Position numbers and translations under genes: made by a program
Part shown: positions 35,042 through 44,362 of the stretch, in pieces
Numbering within the stretch: the first letter of the stretch is position 1
How the letters are laid out: every line of letters begins with the position of its first letter
The notes under the pieces: model-generated
Database searches by the model: none
Seen by the model: the letters and a program-made list of their open reading frames with translations, nothing else
What the model was told of the DNA's origin: nothing
NCBI GenBank assembly: GCA_027391075.1
Contig: DAHYHI010000042.1
Span: 121,367 to 185,366, forward strand
Source: JAJZAM01 sp027391075
GTDB lineage: Bacteria; Actinomycetota; Acidimicrobiia; Acidimicrobiales; Palsa-688
Direction of reading: 5' to 3'
Length of the DNA stretch: 64,000 bases

Positions 35042-36202
35042 ATGACCGCCAAAGGCAGAGTGGCTATCGTCGGGGCGGCGGAGACGGAGCGCATCGGCGT
35101 GGTGCCCGACGTGTCGGCGCTTGAGATGCACGCCGAGTCCGCTCGGCGGGCGGTCGCCGACGCTGGGATGACACTCGGCGACGTCGACGGGGTGGCAGCA
35201 GCCGGTCTGTCACCTATATCGGTAGCTCACTACCTGGGGATCACCCCGAACTACGTGGACGCCACGTCCATCGGGGGATGCTCGTTCCTCGTGCACGTAC
35301 GCCACGCGGCGGCGGCGATCAGCGCCGGCCTCGCCGACGTGATCTTGATAACCCACGGCGAGTCCGGTCGGTCCCGGACGGGAGCGCCTCCGCGCGCAGC
35401 CGACCCCGCCTCCCCCCAAGGACAGTTCGAGGCGCCGTACGGGACTCTCGGACCGCCGACGCTGTTCCCCATGGGAGTGCTTCGCTACATGAAGCGCTAC
35501 GGGCTGACCCACGAGCAGTTGGCGTCGGTGGCGGTCGCTCAGCGCCGCTGGTCCTCCAGGGTTCCCAGAGCGATGTTCCGTGACCTGATAACCGTCGAGG
35601 ATGTGATGGCGTCGCGGATGGTGTCGTACCCGATGCACCTTTTGGAGTGCTGCTTGGTCACCGACGGTGGAGGCGCCCTGGTCGTCACGTCCGCTGCGAG
35701 GGCTAAAGCCCTGCCGGGGCCCAAACCAGCGGTCTACGTGCTCGGCACCGGCGAGGCCGCGGAAACGCCGCTCGTGTCGATGATGGAGGACTTCACCACG
35801 TCGAAAGCTTTCACTGTGTCCGCGTCGAGGGCTTTCGCCGAGGCGGGCATCACACCGTCCGACGTTGACCATCTGATGGTCTACGACGCGTTCGCTCACC
35901 TGCCGATCTACGGGCTGGAAGACCTCGGCTTCGTCGGGCGCGGCGAGGCGGGGGCTTTCATCGAGGAAGGCAACACCTCCCCGGGCGGGCGACTGCCGAT
36001 GAACACGAACGGCGGCGGCCTTTCCTACACCCACACCGGCATGTACGGCATGTTCCTGGTTCAAGAATCGATACGACAGCTACGCGGCGAGGCGTCAGCG
36101 CAGGTCCCCGGGGTGCAAACGAGCGTCGCACAAGGGGTTGGGGGGATGTTCATGTCCGCCGGGACGCTGGTGCTCGGCACAGAGACTGTCGCCGGCGCAT
36201 GA
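35042..36202 (+). CDS. Thiolase-superfamily (lipid-transfer/SCP-x-like) acyl-CoA enzyme
   Basis: 386 aa. The thiolase nucleophile position is in SIGGCSFLVH near residue 81, and the histidine region reads NGGGLSYTHTGMYGM near residue 320. The C-terminal catalytic CxG of classical thiolases is replaced by GVGGMF. Members paired with DUF35 act either as thiolases or as retro-aldolases in sterol side-chain breakdown; the missing second cysteine favours a non-classical reaction. Same operon as the DUF35 gene, 16 bp apart. Confidence 0.85.
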   Translation: MTAKGRVAIVGAAETERIGVVPDVSALEMHAESARRAVADAGMTLGDVDGVAAAGLSPISVAHYLGITPNYVDATSIGGCSFLVHVRHAAAAISAGLADVILITHGESGRSRTGAPPRAADPASPQGQFEAPYGTLGPPTLFPMGVLRYMKRYGLTHEQLASVAVAQRRWSSRVPRAMFRDLITVEDVMASRMVSYPMHLLECCLVTDGGGALVVTSAARAKALPGPKPAVYVLGTGEAAETPLVSMMEDFTTSKAFTVSASRAFAEAGITPSDVDHLMVYDAFAHLPIYGLEDLGFVGRGEAGAFIEEGNTSPGGRLPMNTNGGGLSYTHTGMYGMFLVQESIRQLRGEASAQVPGVQTSVAQGVGGMFMSAGTLVLGTETVAGA

Positions 36203-36307
36203 CCACAGCCGGTATCACGAACATTTCCACCCCGCCGCGCCGCCTTCGAGGCGCTGGCCTGAAAATGTCCGCAAACAAGTGGCACTTGACTAGACGAGGA
36301 GGACATC

Positions 36308-37528
36308 ATGGAACTGGACCTTGGTCCCCAGTACAGCGAGTTTCGGGCGGAGATGCGCTCGTGGATCTCGAATAACGCCCCGGCGGGTCTGGAGGGTCTC
36401 GCTAACTGGGGGTGGCAGCCGGTAGCGGGCGGCCGTCAAGGTGCGCAGCGGCTCAAGGCCATGGAGGATCCGATCTACCGGGAGTGGGAGGCTCGGCTGA
36501 GCGACGCCCACCTGATATGCGCGACGTGGCCCGAGCAGTACGGGGGGCGAGGATGGGACGCCGTGCGCTTCGCCGTGTTCAGCGAGGAGCTCCGCCGTCA
36601 CGGCGTGCCAGTCGTTCGGCGCGGCATGGGAGAAACTCTCGTCGGTCCCGCGATCATCGTCCACGGCACCCCCGAGCAAAAGGCGTACTTCCTGCCGCGC
36701 ATCGTCGCCGGCGTAGACGTCTACTGCCAGGGTTACTCCGAACCTGACCACGGTTCGGACCTGGGCGCCGTAGAAACACGCGGAGTGCTCGACGGCGACG
36801 AGCTGGTCATCCACGGCCAGAAGGTGTGGACGTCAGGCGCCCAGCGGGCGAACATGATCTTCGTGTTGTGCCGGACCGACCCTGACGCCCCCAAGCACAG
36901 AGGACTGTCGTACGTCTTGGTTCCCTTCGGCCCCGAAAACGGTGTCACCGTCCGACCTCTCCGGCAGATCTCGGGTGCTGCAGAGTTCTGCGAGGACTTC
37001 TTCGAGGGCTCACGAGCCCCGCTGTTCAACGTCATAGGCGGGCTCAACAACGGCTGGGCGCCGGCGATGACCACTTTGGGCTTCGAGCGCGGCGGTAACG
37101 CCACCACCGCCCATCTCGGCTTCGAGCAGGAACTGTGGGACCTTATCCACGTGGCGCAGAAGAACGGCAAAAGCCACGACCCCCTGACCCGTCAGCGCCT
37201 GGCGTGGGCGTACACCCACGTGCAGCTCATGCGCTTCGCCGGTCTGCGGCTGCTCGCTTCCCTGGCCGGGGGTAAGGAACCCGGACCGGAGGCGTCCATC
37301 TCGAAACTGTTTTGGAGCGAATACCACAAGACTTTCGGCGAGATAGCGCTCGACGTCGTCGGGACGCAGGCTATGGTCCGGCCGGGCGGGGACGGCTACG
37401 CCACCGACGACTGGCAGGACGTGTTCCTCTCCAGCCGGGCTGGCACCATCTATTCCGGGACGAGCCAAATACAAAAGAACATCGTCGGGGAACGCGCTCT
37501 CGGTCTCCCCAAAGAACCCCAACGCTAG
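36308..37528 (+). CDS. Acyl-CoA dehydrogenase family protein
   Basis: 406 aa FAD enzyme. Recognisable are GYSEPDHGSDLGAVETR (FAD/substrate loop), GQKVWTSGAQRANM and the C-terminal IYSGTSQIQKNIVGERALGL. It lies 105 bp after the thiolase-like gene and 16 bp before the second SDR, giving a partial beta-oxidation set. Substrate unknown. Confidence 0.92.
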   Translation: MELDLGPQYSEFRAEMRSWISNNAPAGLEGLANWGWQPVAGGRQGAQRLKAMEDPIYREWEARLSDAHLICATWPEQYGGRGWDAVRFAVFSEELRRHGVPVVRRGMGETLVGPAIIVHGTPEQKAYFLPRIVAGVDVYCQGYSEPDHGSDLGAVETRGVLDGDELVIHGQKVWTSGAQRANMIFVLCRTDPDAPKHRGLSYVLVPFGPENGVTVRPLRQISGAAEFCEDFFEGSRAPLFNVIGGLNNGWAPAMTTLGFERGGNATTAHLGFEQELWDLIHVAQKNGKSHDPLTRQRLAWAYTHVQLMRFAGLRLLASLAGGKEPGPEASISKLFWSEYHKTFGEIALDVVGTQAMVRPGGDGYATDDWQDVFLSSRAGTIYSGTSQIQKNIVGERALGLPKEPQR

Positions 37529-37544
37529 GACAGGACGGCACTAA

Positions 37545-38468
37545 ATGGCAGGTATCTGCGAAGGTCGAATAGCTATCGTCACCGGCGCCGGCAGGGGGAT
37601 AGGCCGTTCGCACGCCGTCGAGCTTGCACGCCAAGGGGCGAGGGTCGTCGTCAACGACGTGGGGGCGGAGGTGGACGGTTCGGGCTCCTCCGACGGTCCG
37701 GCCGGGGAGGTGGTCGACGAGATCCGCTCGATGGGAGCCGAAGCCGTCGCGAACGGGGAGGACGTGTCGGATTGGGACGGCGCCGGGCGTCTGATCCGCT
37801 GCGCCATAGACACCTTCGGCGGGCTAGACGTTTTGATCAACAACGCCGGGATCCTAAGAGACCGCATGCTCGTCAACATGACCATCGACGAGTGGGACGA
37901 CGTCATCAGGGTCCACCTTCGCGGCACGTTCGCCCCGACACGGTGGGCAGCGGCTTACTGGAGGGACCGGGCTAAAGACGGCGAATCCAACGACGCCCGG
38001 GTGATCAACACCAGCTCGTCGTCGGGTATCTACGGCAACGTCGGCCAGACCAACTACGGGGCTGCGAAAGCGGGGATAGCGTCGTTCACTGTCATAGCCG
38101 CCAAGGAACTGGCCCGCTACGGGGTTACGGTGAACGCTCTGGCCCCCGGGGCGCGCACCAGGATGACCGAGGAGCTCCAGCGGGCGCGAGGGGTTGAGCC
38201 GCCCAAGCCCGGGGAGTTCGACTCCAGGTCCCCTGATAACATCGCCCCTCTCGCTGCGTGGCTCGCCAGCGCCGAGTCGGCAGACGTGACTGGACGGGTG
38301 TTCAACGTCGCCGGCGGCCGTGTGAGCGTCGCCGAAGGTTGGCACGCCGGCCCTCAGGCGGACAAGGACGGCCGGTGGGATCCGGCCGAGCTCGGCCCGG
38401 TCGTCTTGGACCTGGTACGCCGGGCGGCTCCCAACGCCGGCATGGACGGCCGGATCCCCCAGGACTAG
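37545..38468 (+). CDS. SDR family oxidoreductase, hydroxyacyl-CoA dehydrogenase-like
   Basis: 307 aa. TGAGRGIGRSHAVELA, NNAGILRDRML and YGAAK motifs. The NDVGAEVDGSGSS segment and overall length resemble the dehydrogenase part of peroxisomal-type multifunctional enzyme 2. It likely oxidises the 3-hydroxyacyl-CoA in the same pathway. It ends 4 bp inside the convergent serine hydrolase gene. Confidence 0.88.
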   Translation: MAGICEGRIAIVTGAGRGIGRSHAVELARQGARVVVNDVGAEVDGSGSSDGPAGEVVDEIRSMGAEAVANGEDVSDWDGAGRLIRCAIDTFGGLDVLINNAGILRDRMLVNMTIDEWDDVIRVHLRGTFAPTRWAAAYWRDRAKDGESNDARVINTSSSSGIYGNVGQTNYGAAKAGIASFTVIAAKELARYGVTVNALAPGARTRMTEELQRARGVEPPKPGEFDSRSPDNIAPLAAWLASAESADVTGRVFNVAGGRVSVAEGWHAGPQADKDGRWDPAELGPVVLDLVRRAAPNAGMDGRIPQD

Positions 38469-39688
38469 TCGACTATCGACGGGTAGACCAGGGCGCGAAG
38501 CTGCCCAGCGAAGTTAAACGTCCCGGACGGCAGGAACTGCGTCATGAAAACCACCACCAGGTCCTCGGCCGGGTCCACCCAGAACGTCGTCGAAGCGGCG
38601 CCGCCCCACATGTACTCGCCTGCGGAGCCGATCACCGCGGCCTGGGCGGGGCCGGCGGAAACGGCCATCGAAAGGCCGAACCCTTTGCCTTCGAAGCCGG
38701 CCTCCCCGTACCCGCCGGGCAGGGCGAAGTCGGGCATCGTCGCGCCGCCGGGCAGGTGGTTGATCGTCATCAGCTCGACGGTCTTGCGGCCCAGTATCCG
38801 CCGGCCGTCGAGCTCCCCTCCCCGGCGCATCATCTCGGCGAAACGGAGGTAGTCGCCGATCGTCGACACGAGACCGCCGCCGCCGGAGAAAAACGACGGC
38901 TCGCTCAGGTACACGCTGTCCGCCGGGTCGTCCACGAGGATCAACTGTTTGTCGGCGTTACGCCCATACGACGCGGCGAAACGGGGAACGTCTTGGGACT
39001 TCACGTAAAAGGCGGTGTCGGACATGCCGAGCGGAGCGAAGATCTCGGCTTCGAGGTACTCGTCGAAGCGTTTACCCGACATGATCTCGACGAGACGGCC
39101 GCACACGTCGAGGCCGAGGGAGTACAGCCAGTGCGTGCCGGGATGGAAACGCAGCGGTGTCTGACCGAGACGCTCGGCCATGGCCTCCAAGTCGGGGTCG
39201 ATCCTAAAGCGCGCCCGTGAACGGGTACCCAACGCTTCGACTTCGAGGTCCGCGTTGGCCAGGCCGTAGCCGATCCCGGCGGTGTGCATCATCAAGTCCC
39301 GTATCTGAACCGGCCTGGACGGCTCCACAAGGCGGGTGGCGCCCGAGTCGTCCACCTCGGCGACCTGCAGGTTCGCCCAGGACGGGATGAACCTGCTCAC
39401 AGGGTCCGACAGGGCGAACATCCCCCGCTCGTAGAGCGTCATGAGAGCCACGGCGCTGATCGGCTTGGTCATCGAGTAGATCCGCCAGATGGTGTCCTCG
39501 GCGACGGGGACGCCGCGTTCCCGGTCTGCGAGGCCGACGGCACCGTAGTGGGCGACGGCGCCCCGTCTCATCACTGCCACCTGGCAGCCTGCCACCCTCC
39601 CCCGCTCGACGTAGTTCCTGCGCAGGTGCTCGTCGATGCGGGAAAGGCGGGTGGGGTCCATCCCGGCGGCTTTGGCGTCTGTCTCCAT
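38465..39688 (-). CDS. Serine hydrolase, beta-lactamase/family VIII esterase fold
   Basis: 407 aa from ATG 39688. The catalytic SxxK is SMTK near residue 72, the tyrosine motif is YSLGLD near residue 192, and a third region WGGAASTTFWVDP lies near the C-terminus. No signal peptide, so likely a cytoplasmic esterase or peptidase rather than a true beta-lactamase. An in-frame ATG 27 codons upstream gives a basic leader without resemblance and is not used. Confidence 0.85.
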   Translation of the reverse strand: METDAKAAGMDPTRLSRIDEHLRRNYVERGRVAGCQVAVMRRGAVAHYGAVGLADRERGVPVAEDTIWRIYSMTKPISAVALMTLYERGMFALSDPVSRFIPSWANLQVAEVDDSGATRLVEPSRPVQIRDLMMHTAGIGYGLANADLEVEALGTRSRARFRIDPDLEAMAERLGQTPLRFHPGTHWLYSLGLDVCGRLVEIMSGKRFDEYLEAEIFAPLGMSDTAFYVKSQDVPRFAASYGRNADKQLILVDDPADSVYLSEPSFFSGGGGLVSTIGDYLRFAEMMRRGGELDGRRILGRKTVELMTINHLPGGATMPDFALPGGYGEAGFEGKGFGLSMAVSAGPAQAAVIGSAGEYMWGGAASTTFWVDPAEDLVVVFMTQFLPSGTFNFAGQLRALVYPSIVD

Positions 39689-39728
39689 GCCACCGATCCT
39701 ACGCTGCGCTCCCCGCGCACGCTTGGGT

Positions 39729-40295
39729 CTACTCGGCGCCCGCGGCGCTACCACCCTCCGGCTCAGCACCCAGAGCCCGCTCGAAGCGCCCCTTGAACGT
39801 CACATGGTTGACGAGTCCTGCCCCCATCTTGGACCAGGAGATACCCCACTCGCGCCGGTCGAGGTCGAACTCGGAGGTGACATCTATCGACGAGTCGGAC
39901 GCGGAAAACTCTACCGGGAAGGTCTTCGGTCGAGTCTGCCCGCGAACTGTCAGGTCACCTCGAACGTCGGCTTTCCCCTCCGAGCGCAGCGTAGCTCCGG
40001 TCACGTTCAGTGTCATCGTGGGATATTTGACCGTCTCGAAGAAGTCAGCAGTCTGCAAATGGGCGTCGCGCTTTTTGTTAGCGGTGCTGACGGAGCTCAT
40101 GTCGACAACGATCTCGGCTGAGAGGGCGCCGTCGTCGCCCACAGTGGCGATGCCGCTAAGTACCTTGGCGGTTCCTTTCACCCCGAGAACCCACATGGCT
40201 TTCGTCGTAAACGACACGCTTGTCCCGGCAGCGTCGAGAACCCACTTCCCTGTCAGGGATTTCACGTCCACGCTCTTGGTTTCGACCTGATCCAC
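39729..40295 (-). CDS. YceI family lipid-binding protein
   Basis: 188 aa from GTG 40295, chosen for its GGAGG five bases upstream. The lipocalin-like YceI fold is recognisable from GKWVLDAAGTSVSFTTKAMW, DAHLQTADFFETVKYPTMTL and the C-terminal DLDRREWGISWSKMGAG. Such proteins bind isoprenoids or amphipathic molecules. No signal peptide. Divergent from a MarR gene, which probably controls it. Confidence 0.9.
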   Translation of the reverse strand: MDQVETKSVDVKSLTGKWVLDAAGTSVSFTTKAMWVLGVKGTAKVLSGIATVGDDGALSAEIVVDMSSVSTANKKRDAHLQTADFFETVKYPTMTLNVTGATLRSEGKADVRGDLTVRGQTRPKTFPVEFSASDSSIDVTSEFDLDRREWGISWSKMGAGLVNHVTFKGRFERALGAEPEGGSAAGAE

Positions 40296-40340
40296 ATCTA
40301 CCTCCACAGTTAGCTCTTCGATACACAGCAGTTCTGAGAT

Positions 40341-40363
40341 ACAAATAGTTTGTGCTTTCAAAG
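40341..40363. promoter_or_regulatory. Inverted repeats between yceI-like and marR-like genes
   Basis: ACAAA-TAG-TTTGT (40341-40353) and CTTTCAAAG (40355-40363) are adjacent small palindromes in an AT-rich patch of a GC-rich region, between two divergent genes. They are plausible binding sites for the MarR-type regulator encoded to the right. Confidence 0.4.
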
Positions 40364-40394
40364 TATAGTACATGGCTGGGTCGGTTAAGTTGGA

Positions 40395-40991
40395 ATGGTG
40401 GCCGTTGGAGGATCCCGCAAATCCGACATTCGATCGGATAGCCCTGACAGCTCCGACGTGCCCGCCCGGCCTGCTGGCGAGGGGATCCCCGGGACCGCGG
40501 CACACGACGGAAGCTACGGAGGCGGCCCCGTCCAGGCCTGCGGCGTGCACGAAGGAGTCCGCAAGCTGATCGAGCTGTTCCCGAGGGTCGCACGGGGTCT
40601 ACGACGGACCGTCCCTTCCACTACGGACGCAGATGCGGCACTTGGGAACCGGCACCGTTCGCTTCTGTCGGCGATCTACGACGGCGAGGCGACCGTCGGT
40701 TCGCTTGCGGCGACCCTAGGCTTGAACCTCGCCACGACCAGCGGGCTGATCGCCGACTTGGAGCGGGCGGGTTTCGCCGAACGCTACAGCGATCCCGTAG
40801 ATCGCCGCCGGACGATCGTGAGAGTGCCGTCCACCAGGCGCGGCTGCGCCGAGCGCTGGCTGGACGGCTCCAACGTTGCGTTGGTGAGGGCGATGGAGCA
40901 TCTGAGCCCCCAGGAGAGAGCCGCCTTGGTGAAAGCGATGACGTACCTCGACGGCGAACTCAACGGTACTCCGAGCACCACGTTTGGCTGA
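40395..40991 (+). CDS. MarR family transcriptional regulator
   Basis: 198 aa as drawn from ATG 40395; the conserved part starts near residue 50 (GTG at 40545), and the first 50 residues have no family resemblance, so the real start is uncertain. The winged helix spans about residues 85-150 (LAATLGLNLATTSGLIADLE, then DPVDRRRTIVRV wing). It probably represses the divergent yceI-like gene in response to a ligand or oxidant. Confidence 0.85.
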   Translation: MVAVGGSRKSDIRSDSPDSSDVPARPAGEGIPGTAAHDGSYGGGPVQACGVHEGVRKLIELFPRVARGLRRTVPSTTDADAALGNRHRSLLSAIYDGEATVGSLAATLGLNLATTSGLIADLERAGFAERYSDPVDRRRTIVRVPSTRRGCAERWLDGSNVALVRAMEHLSPQERAALVKAMTYLDGELNGTPSTTFG

Positions 40992-41058
40992 GAGGATGGG
41001 CTATGGAGTCACTCCCCCAGCAGACCCTCGACGGAATGATCGAATCGCCGAGACGCCG

Positions 41059-41331
41059 ATGCGGCGCCGGGTTGTCGTGTCGGGGAGGGTGCAAGGCGTA
41101 GGGTTTCGCCAAGCGGCGCTCGCCGCGGCGGCCCGGCGTCACGTCGCCGGCTGGGTGCGCAACCACCGCGACGGGCGGGTCGAAGCCGTGTTCGAAGGCC
41201 CGCCGGGCGACGTCGTCGCTTTGGTCGAATGGTGCCGGCGCGGGCCTCCTCTAGCGGAGGTCACGGGCCTGGAAGTGTTCGAGGAGAGTCCCGAACTTCT
41301 AATCGGTTTCCGCATAGCGTCCACCGCCTGA
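41059..41331 (+). CDS. acyP: Acylphosphatase
   Basis: 90 aa from ATG 41059. Signature VSGRVQGVGFRQAAL supplies the catalytic arginine; the second motif GWVRNHRDGRVEAVFEG supplies the asparagine. Hydrolyses acyl phosphates. The upstream part of the reading frame (from 40984) is not family-like. Confidence 0.95.
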   Translation: MRRRVVVSGRVQGVGFRQAALAAAARRHVAGWVRNHRDGRVEAVFEGPPGDVVALVEWCRRGPPLAEVTGLEVFEESPELLIGFRIASTA

Positions 41332-41376
41332 ACGCTCTCCCACCTGTCGCTGTCAGCGCAGGCTAAGGTCGCCTTC

Positions 41377-42336
41377 ATGGCCGGGGAATACGTCAGAGGA
41401 GCGTTGGAGGTGGCCGACGGCGTGTGGGCCTACCTGCAGCCCGACGGCAGCTGGGGATGGTCCAACGCCGGCCTCGTCTGCGGCCCCGAATCTTCGCTTC
41501 TGGTAGACACCCTGTTCGACTTGGACCTGACCAGGGAGATGCTCGACGTCCTGGCCAGGCAGGCGACACCGGACGCTCCGATCTCCACGGTCGTAAACAC
41601 CCACGCGAACGGCGACCACTGCTACGGGAACTGGCTGGTACGCGACGCCGAGATCGTCGCTTCGAAAGCCTGCGCGGCCGAGATGGCGAAGTCGCCCCCG
41701 TCTGAGATGGCCGCGACGATGGCCGGCGTCGACGAAGCTGGGGAGGTCGGAGCGTTCCTGAAGGCGATCTTCGGGGCTTTCAACTTCGACGGGATAGAAG
41801 CCGCCTTGCCGTCGCGGGTCTTCGAAGGCGAGTTGGAGCTCAAAGTCGGTGACCGGACGGTGAAGCTGATCGAGGTCGGTCCGGCCCACACCGGCGGAGA
41901 CGTGATCGTCTACCTACCCGACGAGCGCGTCGTCTTTACCGGCGACATCGTCTTCCACGGCGGGCACCCGATCATATGGGCGGGTCCCGTAGCCAACTGG
42001 ATCGCCGCTTGCGAGCGGGTGGCAGCCCTGGGACCGTCGGTGGTAGTGCCAGGCCACGGCCCACTAGCCGGCCCAGAGGTTCTAGACGACCTGATCGGCT
42101 ACTTCCGATGGCTCTTCGAGGAGGCAAGGGTGCGCTTCGAAGCGGGGATGACAGCCCCTGACGCTGCCGCCGACATCGGCACAGGACCCTACTCGGGTTG
42201 GACGGACTCCGAGCGCATGGCCGTCAACGTTCGCGCCGTCTACCGGGACCTCGGCGCGACCCTTGAAATGAGGCGCGGCAACTCCGGGTCGGTTTTCGCT
42301 GCGATGTCCGACCTGTACTGGCGCTCGCGCCGCTAG
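41377..42336 (+). CDS. Metallo-beta-lactamase fold hydrolase
   Basis: 319 aa. Metal-binding motifs are NTHANGDHCYGN (first histidine of HxHxDH replaced by THANGDH), GPAHTGGD, FTGDIVFHG and PGHGPLAG. Probably a dinuclear zinc hydrolase; the unusual first motif may mean altered metal binding. Convergent with the dioxygenase gene, with a 4-bp overlap. Substrate unknown. Confidence 0.9.
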   Translation: MAGEYVRGALEVADGVWAYLQPDGSWGWSNAGLVCGPESSLLVDTLFDLDLTREMLDVLARQATPDAPISTVVNTHANGDHCYGNWLVRDAEIVASKACAAEMAKSPPSEMAATMAGVDEAGEVGAFLKAIFGAFNFDGIEAALPSRVFEGELELKVGDRTVKLIEVGPAHTGGDVIVYLPDERVVFTGDIVFHGGHPIIWAGPVANWIAACERVAALGPSVVVPGHGPLAGPEVLDDLIGYFRWLFEEARVRFEAGMTAPDAAADIGTGPYSGWTDSERMAVNVRAVYRDLGATLEMRRGNSGSVFAAMSDLYWRSRR

Positions 42337-43229
42337 ACGCTGTCACGGGCTAGGACCACGTCACGTTCGAGGCTGTACCACCAGCCGTCGCAGCCTTTCG
42401 GGGTTCCAGGCTCCTCAGGCTCGTGGCGTACGAAACTGCACACCAGCGACGGTTTCACCCCGAACACAGCGTCGGATTCCAAGTAGCGGCTCTCGCCGTC
42501 GAAGAAGTGGGTGGTCAGCGTCCGCATCCCCGGCGCCGACACCTTGAGATGGATGTGAGCGGGCCTCCACGGATGACGGCCGGTCGCTGCGAGCATCGCC
42601 CCGACCGGGCCGTCGTCGGGTATCTGATAGTCGGTCGGCCTGACAGTCCAGAACGAGAACCGCCCGTCGACGCCGGTTCGGAAGACTCCCCGCAGGTTGC
42701 CGGCGGGCTGGCCGGGATCTTGAAGGGCGTACATCCCGTTCGGCGCGTTCTGCCACACGTCGAGTGTTGCAGCACCGACGGGATCCCCGGACTCGTCGAG
42801 GACTTTGCCACACACGAGCGTCGGTTCTTTCACGTCCGTGGTCTCTGCGATGGACGCGCCCATCTCCCTTTCGGGCGACCCTTCCTTGTAGAAGGGGCCT
42901 AGCACCGTTGACTCAGTTGCATTCCGAGTAGCCGAGGCGGAGGCAACGGCGTCGACGACCATCGACAAGCCGAGCGTGTCCGATAGGAGGATCATCTCGT
43001 GGCGCTCGGGGCTGCAGAGCTTGCCGACAGCGGTCAGGAACTCTACTCCTGAGCGCCATTCGTCGGTGCTCAGCGAGTTGTCGATAGCGAAGCTGTGCAA
43101 GCGCGCGACGAGGTCCTCCATGAGCAGACGTAGCCGAGCGTCGGGAGTGGTGGCGAAGCGGCGGACCACCTCGTCGCTGATCTGATCGGCCGTGCGACCC
43201 CCCGCTTGTTGGTGTTGTTCGGCTTCCAC
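42333..43229 (-). CDS. Intradiol ring-cleavage dioxygenase (hydroxyquinol 1,2-dioxygenase-like)
   Basis: 298 aa from GTG 43229, preceded by GGGAGG. An N-terminal dimerisation domain (residues 1-105, TLGLSMVVDAV) precedes the catalytic domain: ESTVLGPFYKEGSP, iron-ligand tyrosines near NGMYALQD and TDYQIP, and two histidines in RPAHIHLKV. DAVFGVKPSLV is typical of the hydroxyquinol/catechol group. Cleaves a 1,2-dihydroxyaromatic with O2. No maleylacetate reductase is nearby. Confidence 0.9.
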   Translation of the reverse strand: MEAEQHQQAGGRTADQISDEVVRRFATTPDARLRLLMEDLVARLHSFAIDNSLSTDEWRSGVEFLTAVGKLCSPERHEMILLSDTLGLSMVVDAVASASATRNATESTVLGPFYKEGSPEREMGASIAETTDVKEPTLVCGKVLDESGDPVGAATLDVWQNAPNGMYALQDPGQPAGNLRGVFRTGVDGRFSFWTVRPTDYQIPDDGPVGAMLAATGRHPWRPAHIHLKVSAPGMRTLTTHFFDGESRYLESDAVFGVKPSLVCSFVRHEPEEPGTPKGCDGWWYSLERDVVLARDSV

Positions 43230-43365
43230 GCTGGCCTCCCCGCCTATATACAGACCGGCTGCTTTCGCTGGCCTGTGGAGATGGTAGCGACGGCCCGGCG
43301 GTCGGGCGTCGCGGACGGGATCATCGCGCCGGAAGAAACCCTCCGCCGAACGGGTTCCTCTCACT

Positions 43366-43659
43366 ATGGTGACAGCAACCTGGAACGGCGCCATAATCGC
43401 CGAAAGTGACGACACCGTCGTAGTCGAAGGAAACCACTACTTTCCTCTCGAAGCGGTCGCTTCCGAATATCTACGAAAGAGCGACACGACTTCTCGCTGC
43501 CCCTGGAAGGGCCAAGCCAGCTATTACAGCCTTGAGGTGGACGGCAATACGAATGTTGACGCTGCCTGGTATTACCCTTCGCCCAGCGAGGCTGCCAAGT
43601 CGATCACGGGGAGGGTCGCCTTCTGGAGGGGCGTGAAAGTAGAGGAGAAGCCCTCCTAG
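43366..43659 (+). CDS. DUF427 family protein
   Basis: 97 aa single-domain DUF427: TWNGAIIAESDDTVVVEGNH, then CPWKGQASYYSLEVDG and AAWYYPSP. Function unknown. The GTG/ATG start is at 43366 and it ends 4 bp from a convergent gene. Confidence 0.93.
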   Translation: MVTATWNGAIIAESDDTVVVEGNHYFPLEAVASEYLRKSDTTSRCPWKGQASYYSLEVDGNTNVDAAWYYPSPSEAAKSITGRVAFWRGVKVEEKPS

Positions 43660-43663
43660 AAGG

Positions 43664-44329
43664 TCAGTCCTCTCGGGCGGTAATCCTGCGGCGCAGCTCT
43701 GCGAGCACTTCGGCGCCGACCAGCTCGGAGAGTTCGGCTCGCAGCGAGTCGACCACCGTGGTCTCACCGTCGTAGGCGAGGCTCCCCTCGGTGCAGCACC
43801 ACGCCATGGTTTTTCCATCCTCGCCCCAGTCGTCGCGGCTCCAGCGGCGTACGGTCGCGATTTCGGCTCCCCCAAGGGCCGGCTCCCAGTCGACTTTGAT
43901 GGGCAGCTGCCAGCACACGGAGGGTTTCCACTCCGTGGGGAGTTCGCCTGCTGCTAGCGCGGCGACGTGCAGGGCGCATCCCGGCCCTCCGGCAAAGCCA
44001 GGCCTGTTCAAGAATATGCATGCCCCGTCGACCACTCGGGTGTGCAGGCGCCTCTCGTCGCTGAAGATCCCGCCGTCCTGCGCTTCGCCGTGACGCTCGA
44101 AGACCGTCGGGTCGAGAGTAGCCGCTAGCGCCGAGATCATCCGGGCTTCGTCCTCGTCGCCTAGATCTGCGCCTATTGAGCAGCAGCCCAGTCCGAGCTC
44201 GGGCGCTGGTTCGGGCCCTATCCCAAGACATCCCCGACCCCAGGTGCAGTTCCACGTCGAGGTGAGAAACGACACGTCGAAACGCCAAACGGTATCGCCG
44301 TCGCGGATCTCCTCCATCTCCTGTTCCAC
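43664..44329 (-). CDS. Conserved cysteine-rich actinobacterial protein
   Basis: 221 aa with clustered cysteines: NCTWGRGCLGIG, GLGCCSIGADLGDEDE, GPGCALH, SVCWQLP and AWCCTE. The pattern suggests metal or Fe-S binding, like YkgJ-type proteins, but I cannot name a function. It is the last chromosomal gene before the mobile island. Confidence 0.8.
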   Translation of the reverse strand: MEQEMEEIRDGDTVWRFDVSFLTSTWNCTWGRGCLGIGPEPAPELGLGCCSIGADLGDEDEARMISALAATLDPTVFERHGEAQDGGIFSDERRLHTRVVDGACIFLNRPGFAGGPGCALHVAALAAGELPTEWKPSVCWQLPIKVDWEPALGGAEIATVRRWSRDDWGEDGKTMAWCCTEGSLAYDGETTVVDSLRAELSELVGAEVLAELRRRITARED

Positions 44330-44362
44330 TAGACCAGACTAAAGCGCAGCTCTCCACACCGG

